DNA of 64,000 nucleotides from contig JAIVJV010000008.1 of assembly GCA_020199835.1 (NCBI GenBank), forward strand, positions 434,001 through 498,000, in the 5' to 3' direction. Source of the stretch: Acidobacteriota bacterium. Lineage in GTDB: Bacteria; Acidobacteriota; Blastocatellia; Pyrinomonadales; Pyrinomonadaceae. Made by a program: the position numbers and the translations under genes. The notes under the pieces are model-generated. The model had not been told where the DNA came from. It made no database searches and saw only the letters and a program-made list of their open reading frames with translations. Of the stretch, positions 61,323 through 64,000 are shown piece after piece (within the stretch, counting starts at the first letter, position 1; every line of letters begins with the position of its first letter).

Positions 61323-64000
61323 ATGAATAGGTTCGTAGCACTCCTATTACTATTGCTGTTGACGGCACAACCCGCGTGGGCGGGCCTGTCCGTCGTGAGG
61401 TCATCTGGCATCACTCTAACCGGCGCTGACGGCATCGACTATGTTGGGGTCAACGGCATTACGCTCACCGGAGCAGACGGAATCTTCAATTACCGTTCGA
61501 ACGGCATCACCCTCACCGGCGCGGACGGTATTACACTGACGGGAACGGACGGCATCACGTCAAGCGGTCCTAACAGCGCGACGTATACGGGACCGAACGG
61601 GATCACATTGACCGGAGCCGACGGCATCACCCTTACCGGAGCTGATGGCATCACGCTGACCGGAGCCGACGGCATAACGTTGACTGGCGCCGATGGTAAG
61701 CAGTACACAGCCGACTCGATCATAATTCGCCGCCCTAACGGAATAACTCTAACGGGGGCGGACGGCATCACGCTCACAGGAGCGGACGGCATTACCTTGA
61801 CCGGCGCCGACGGCGCTACGCCGGTCGGCCTCAACGGCATTACACTTACCGGCGCGGACGGCATAACGTTAACCGGAGCTGACGGCATAACACTTACAGG
61901 CGCGGACGGCATTACGCTCACCGGTGCCGATTCGGTCACGGGCCTGGGAACAACGGGCGTCATTTTCGACCACACCAACCCAACCGGCATAACGCTCACG
62001 GGCGCGGACGGCATTACGCTCACGGGCGCGGACGGCATTACACTCACCGGCGCCGACGGCATTACGCTCACCGGCGCGGACGGCATTACACTCACCGGCG
62101 CCGACGGCATTACGCTCACCGGCGCGGACGATAGTATGGGACTTCAGAGTGTGGATCCTGAACTTGCCGTTACTCTTAATAACGCGACGGACGACAGCAA
62201 CATAAACGCCGTGATCGTCTATCACGCATTGGTGACTGACGCCGACATCGCGCAGCTTCGGCAACTCGGCATCACGGGCGGAACGCGTTTGCGTAGGTTG
62301 CCGATGGTTTACGTCACGGCAACCAAAGCGCAGCTACTCGCGGTTTCACAGCTGCCGACAGTCCGCTCGCTCTACGGTAACCGCACGCTGACGCTCAACT
62401 CCGATCCTTACTTCAACACCACCGGCGCACAGCGTGTTGCACCAGACGACGAGCTTCGTCAGCGAAACGGCGCCATGCCCGTGACTGGTCGCGATGTGAC
62501 GGTCGCGGTCCTCGACACGGGTATCAACAGCCAGCACGCCGATCTTGCAGGCAAAGTAGTTCAGAATGTTCGATTAGCCGATACGCAAAGTCTCCCCGGC
62601 TCTTTTGCTTATCCGGTTCCGCTCGAGAATTTCACGAACACCGATCTCGTGAGTGGCCACGGAACGTTTGTCGGCGGCGTGGTCGCCGCAAGCGGAGTGA
62701 GCTCGTCGGGACGATTTGCCGGCGTTGCTCCGGGCGCGCGGCTTCTGGGGCTTAGTGCCGGCGATTTTAACCTGATGCACGTCCTTTCGGGGTTCGATTA
62801 CCTGCTCGACAAAAGAGTCCAGTACAACGTGCGGGTAGTGAACTGCAGCTTCTCGGCGAACACGGTTTTCGATCTTAACGATCCGGTAAACGTGGCGACC
62901 AGGATGCTGACTGACACAGGCATAAACGTTGTATTCTCAGCCGGCAACAGCGGGTCCGGAAATGGAACGATGAACCCGTATGCGATAGCGCCGTGGGTGA
63001 TCGGTGTCGGCGCCACCGATGCGGCAGGCAAGCTCGCGAGCTATTCGTCACGCGGCAACTTTGGTGATGCTTTGCAGCACCCCTCGCTCGTCGCGCCTGG
63101 AACGAACATCATCAGCCTTCGGAGTGCGCCGGCTATCTCAGGAGTCTCTGGAATCGCGGGTGCGGACACCCAGCGTCTATCGGCAACCGAAATGCCGTAC
63201 TACACGACGGCAACAGGCACGTCGTTCTCGGCCCCACAAGTTGCCGGAGCCATCGCCTTGATGCTCGAAGTGAATCCGAACCTGACTCCGGCCGACGTCA
63301 AGGACATCCTGAGCCGCACGGCAACGCCGTTGCCTCGATACTTTTTCCACGAAGCCGGTGCCGGGATGCTCAACACGTACGCCGCAGTGCTCGAGGCCGC
63401 GTTTCCCGAACGCCATATGGGCGGATTTCGCTCAACGCTATCAAGCAACGGGATCCGGTTCATCACACGCACGTCGCAGACGTTGGACCAGACCGTGTTT
63501 CCGAACCTGACAAGCTCAGCGAACCTCGCGATCCCGCCGAACACAATTCAGGTCAGCGTCAATATCTATTGGGACCTCAGTGCAAACGACTTTGGACTGA
63601 AAGTTTATGATCAGTCGAACTCATTACTGGGTGAATCGAACTATATCAACCTGCCTGGCTTCACCGGACGCCGTGAGAAAGTAGTGCTCCGCAACCCGTT
63701 GAGCCAAACGCTGCGTGCGTCGATATCGCATTCAGGTTTTGTGGGGACAAGCCAGCAAGTCTTCGGCGCGGTCGATGTAACGCAGGTTGAGTATCCGCTA
63801 ATGCTCGATCAGTCGACCCTGTCGCCTGACCAAGCCGCACAGGTTGAGAAGAGCTTGCTTGCAAATCTGATGCTGCCGGAAGGCCGGAAATTCCGTCCGT
63901 ACGCGGCCGTCAGCCGTCTTGAACTTGCTGAGTCACTGGTCCGAGCCGGGTTGGTTCCGCAATACATGGCGTCAGCGGCGATGTTCACTGATGTTCGCGA
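61323..64000 (+). CDS. S8 protease with a 21-copy GITLTGAD repeat domain (3' end outside window)
   Basis: ATG at 61323 gives a signal peptide (about 1-22). Residues about 29-269 consist of an octapeptide repeat GITLTGAD. Then an I9-like propeptide (about 280-360: VIVYHALVTDADIAQLRQ, YGNRTLTL) and the S8 domain: D398 (VLDTGIN), H446 (SGHGTFVGG) and S634 (GTSFSAPQ). The last part begins an SLH-like segment (FRPYAAVSRLELAESLVRAG). The reading frame is still open at the window end. It is homologous in layout to the proteases at 48171 and 54291. It is driven from the palindromic operator region at 61152. Confidence 0.93.
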   Translation, partial: MNRFVALLLLLLLTAQPAWAGLSVVRSSGITLTGADGIDYVGVNGITLTGADGIFNYRSNGITLTGADGITLTGTDGITSSGPNSATYTGPNGITLTGADGITLTGADGITLTGADGITLTGADGKQYTADSIIIRRPNGITLTGADGITLTGADGITLTGADGATPVGLNGITLTGADGITLTGADGITLTGADGITLTGADSVTGLGTTGVIFDHTNPTGITLTGADGITLTGADGITLTGADGITLTGADGITLTGADGITLTGADDSMGLQSVDPELAVTLNNATDDSNINAVIVYHALVTDADIAQLRQLGITGGTRLRRLPMVYVTATKAQLLAVSQLPTVRSLYGNRTLTLNSDPYFNTTGAQRVAPDDELRQRNGAMPVTGRDVTVAVLDTGINSQHADLAGKVVQNVRLADTQSLPGSFAYPVPLENFTNTDLVSGHGTFVGGVVAASGVSSSGRFAGVAPGARLLGLSAGDFNLMHVLSGFDYLLDKRVQYNVRVVNCSFSANTVFDLNDPVNVATRMLTDTGINVVFSAGNSGSGNGTMNPYAIAPWVIGVGATDAAGKLASYSSRGNFGDALQHPSLVAPGTNIISLRSAPAISGVSGIAGADTQRLSATEMPYYTTATGTSFSAPQVAGAIALMLEVNPNLTPADVKDILSRTATPLPRYFFHEAGAGMLNTYAAVLEAAFPERHMGGFRSTLSSNGIRFITRTSQTLDQTVFPNLTSSANLAIPPNTIQVSVNIYWDLSANDFGLKVYDQSNSLLGESNYINLPGFTGRREKVVLRNPLSQTLRASISHSGFVGTSQQVFGAVDVTQVEYPLMLDQSTLSPDQAAQVEKSLLANLMLPEGRKFRPYAAVSRLELAESLVRAGLVPQYMASAAMFTDVR
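61407..62129 (+). repeat. Octapeptide (24-nt) repeat region GITLTGAD
   Basis: 21 copies of GITLTGAD (one reads GITLTGTD), in blocks of 1-6 with short interruptions such as GIDYVGVN, GIFNYRSN, GITSSGPN, GATPVGLN and a longer SVTGLGTTG-type insert. DNA copies differ mainly at third positions in the first part and are nearly identical in the last block, so the latter is the youngest expansion. Confidence 0.95.

Noticed and set aside
61490..62119. Minus-strand ORF with MPSAPVSV repeats
   Set aside because: It is the exact antisense reading of the GITLTGAD repeat region, which lies within a clear plus-strand protease frame with signal peptide and catalytic triad.
61407..62129. CRISPR array (24-nt repeated units)
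   Set aside because: Units are contiguous, without unique spacers of constant length, lie in frame inside a protein and there are no cas genes.

Overview
The window reads as a moderately GC-rich, gene-dense chromosome segment of an acidobacterium, most likely class Blastocatellia. The basis is a VWFA-domain protein of the type typical of Acidobacteria (7274-8320), a LysW-like small zinc protein, a complete pilMNOPQ operon, a cyclodextrin-glucanotransferase-like enzyme and several large secreted proteases with SLH-type tails. This placement is inferred from gene content, not from a phylogenetic marker.

Layout. 1-8.6 kb: the end of a sensor kinase with its NtrC-type regulator, a secreted metzincin protease with three C-terminal beta-trefoil-like repeats, a toxin-antitoxin pair, a tightly overlapping set of small envelope genes including a 51-residue membrane protein, and carboxypeptidase-regulatory-like and VWFA secreted proteins. 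8.6-23 kb: a decayed peptidase, envelope protein, S9 peptidase, gamma-glutamyltransferase, peroxiredoxin, two EEP-family phosphodiesterases, TauE exporter, 3-methyladenine glycosylase, and a GH13 enzyme with the domain order of CGTases. 23-31 kb: a radical-SAM relic, two different MreB homologues on either side of a class III aminotransferase, an HDAC-family deacetylase, MtgA and a staphylococcal-nuclease-like protein. 31.6-37.3 kb: type IV pilus assembly operon pilM-N-O-P-Q on the minus strand, followed by a roadblock protein, with a predicted promoter and a possible small leader ORF before pilM. 37.3-46.3 kb: acyltransferase, RdgB, tRNA-Pro, a TIR/CHAT relic, HU, tRNA-Arg(UCU) interrupted by a group I intron, tRNA-His, and two peptide-transporter permeases. 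46.4-64 kb: a peptide-binding lipoprotein and then a secreted-protease island.

The protease island is the most interesting system. It holds three subtilisin-type (S8) proteases, one M36 metalloprotease, a 1085-residue STAND/TPR regulator ending in an OmpR-like DNA-binding domain plus a BTAD domain (SARP/AfsR style), and a second protein that looks like only the NTPase part of such a regulator. Upstream of all three visible protease transcription units there are direct repeats of TTGAG (CTCAA in the sense direction) spaced at 11 bp, the layout known for SARP operators. Between the short regulator and the 21-copy GITLTGAD-repeat protease two such operators face each other as a perfect 15-bp palindrome, with a -10-like TATATA about 7 bp beyond. 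I infer a dedicated regulon in which the large regulator (and possibly the truncated paralogue) controls secreted proteolysis, perhaps coupled to uptake through the nearby peptide transporter genes.

The second clear highlight is the 258-nt group I intron inside the anticodon of tRNA-Arg(UCU), for which P1-P5 and P7-P9 can be paired by eye. Broken genes (8.9, 23.2 and 41.0 kb) show that parts of the window are decaying accessory DNA.
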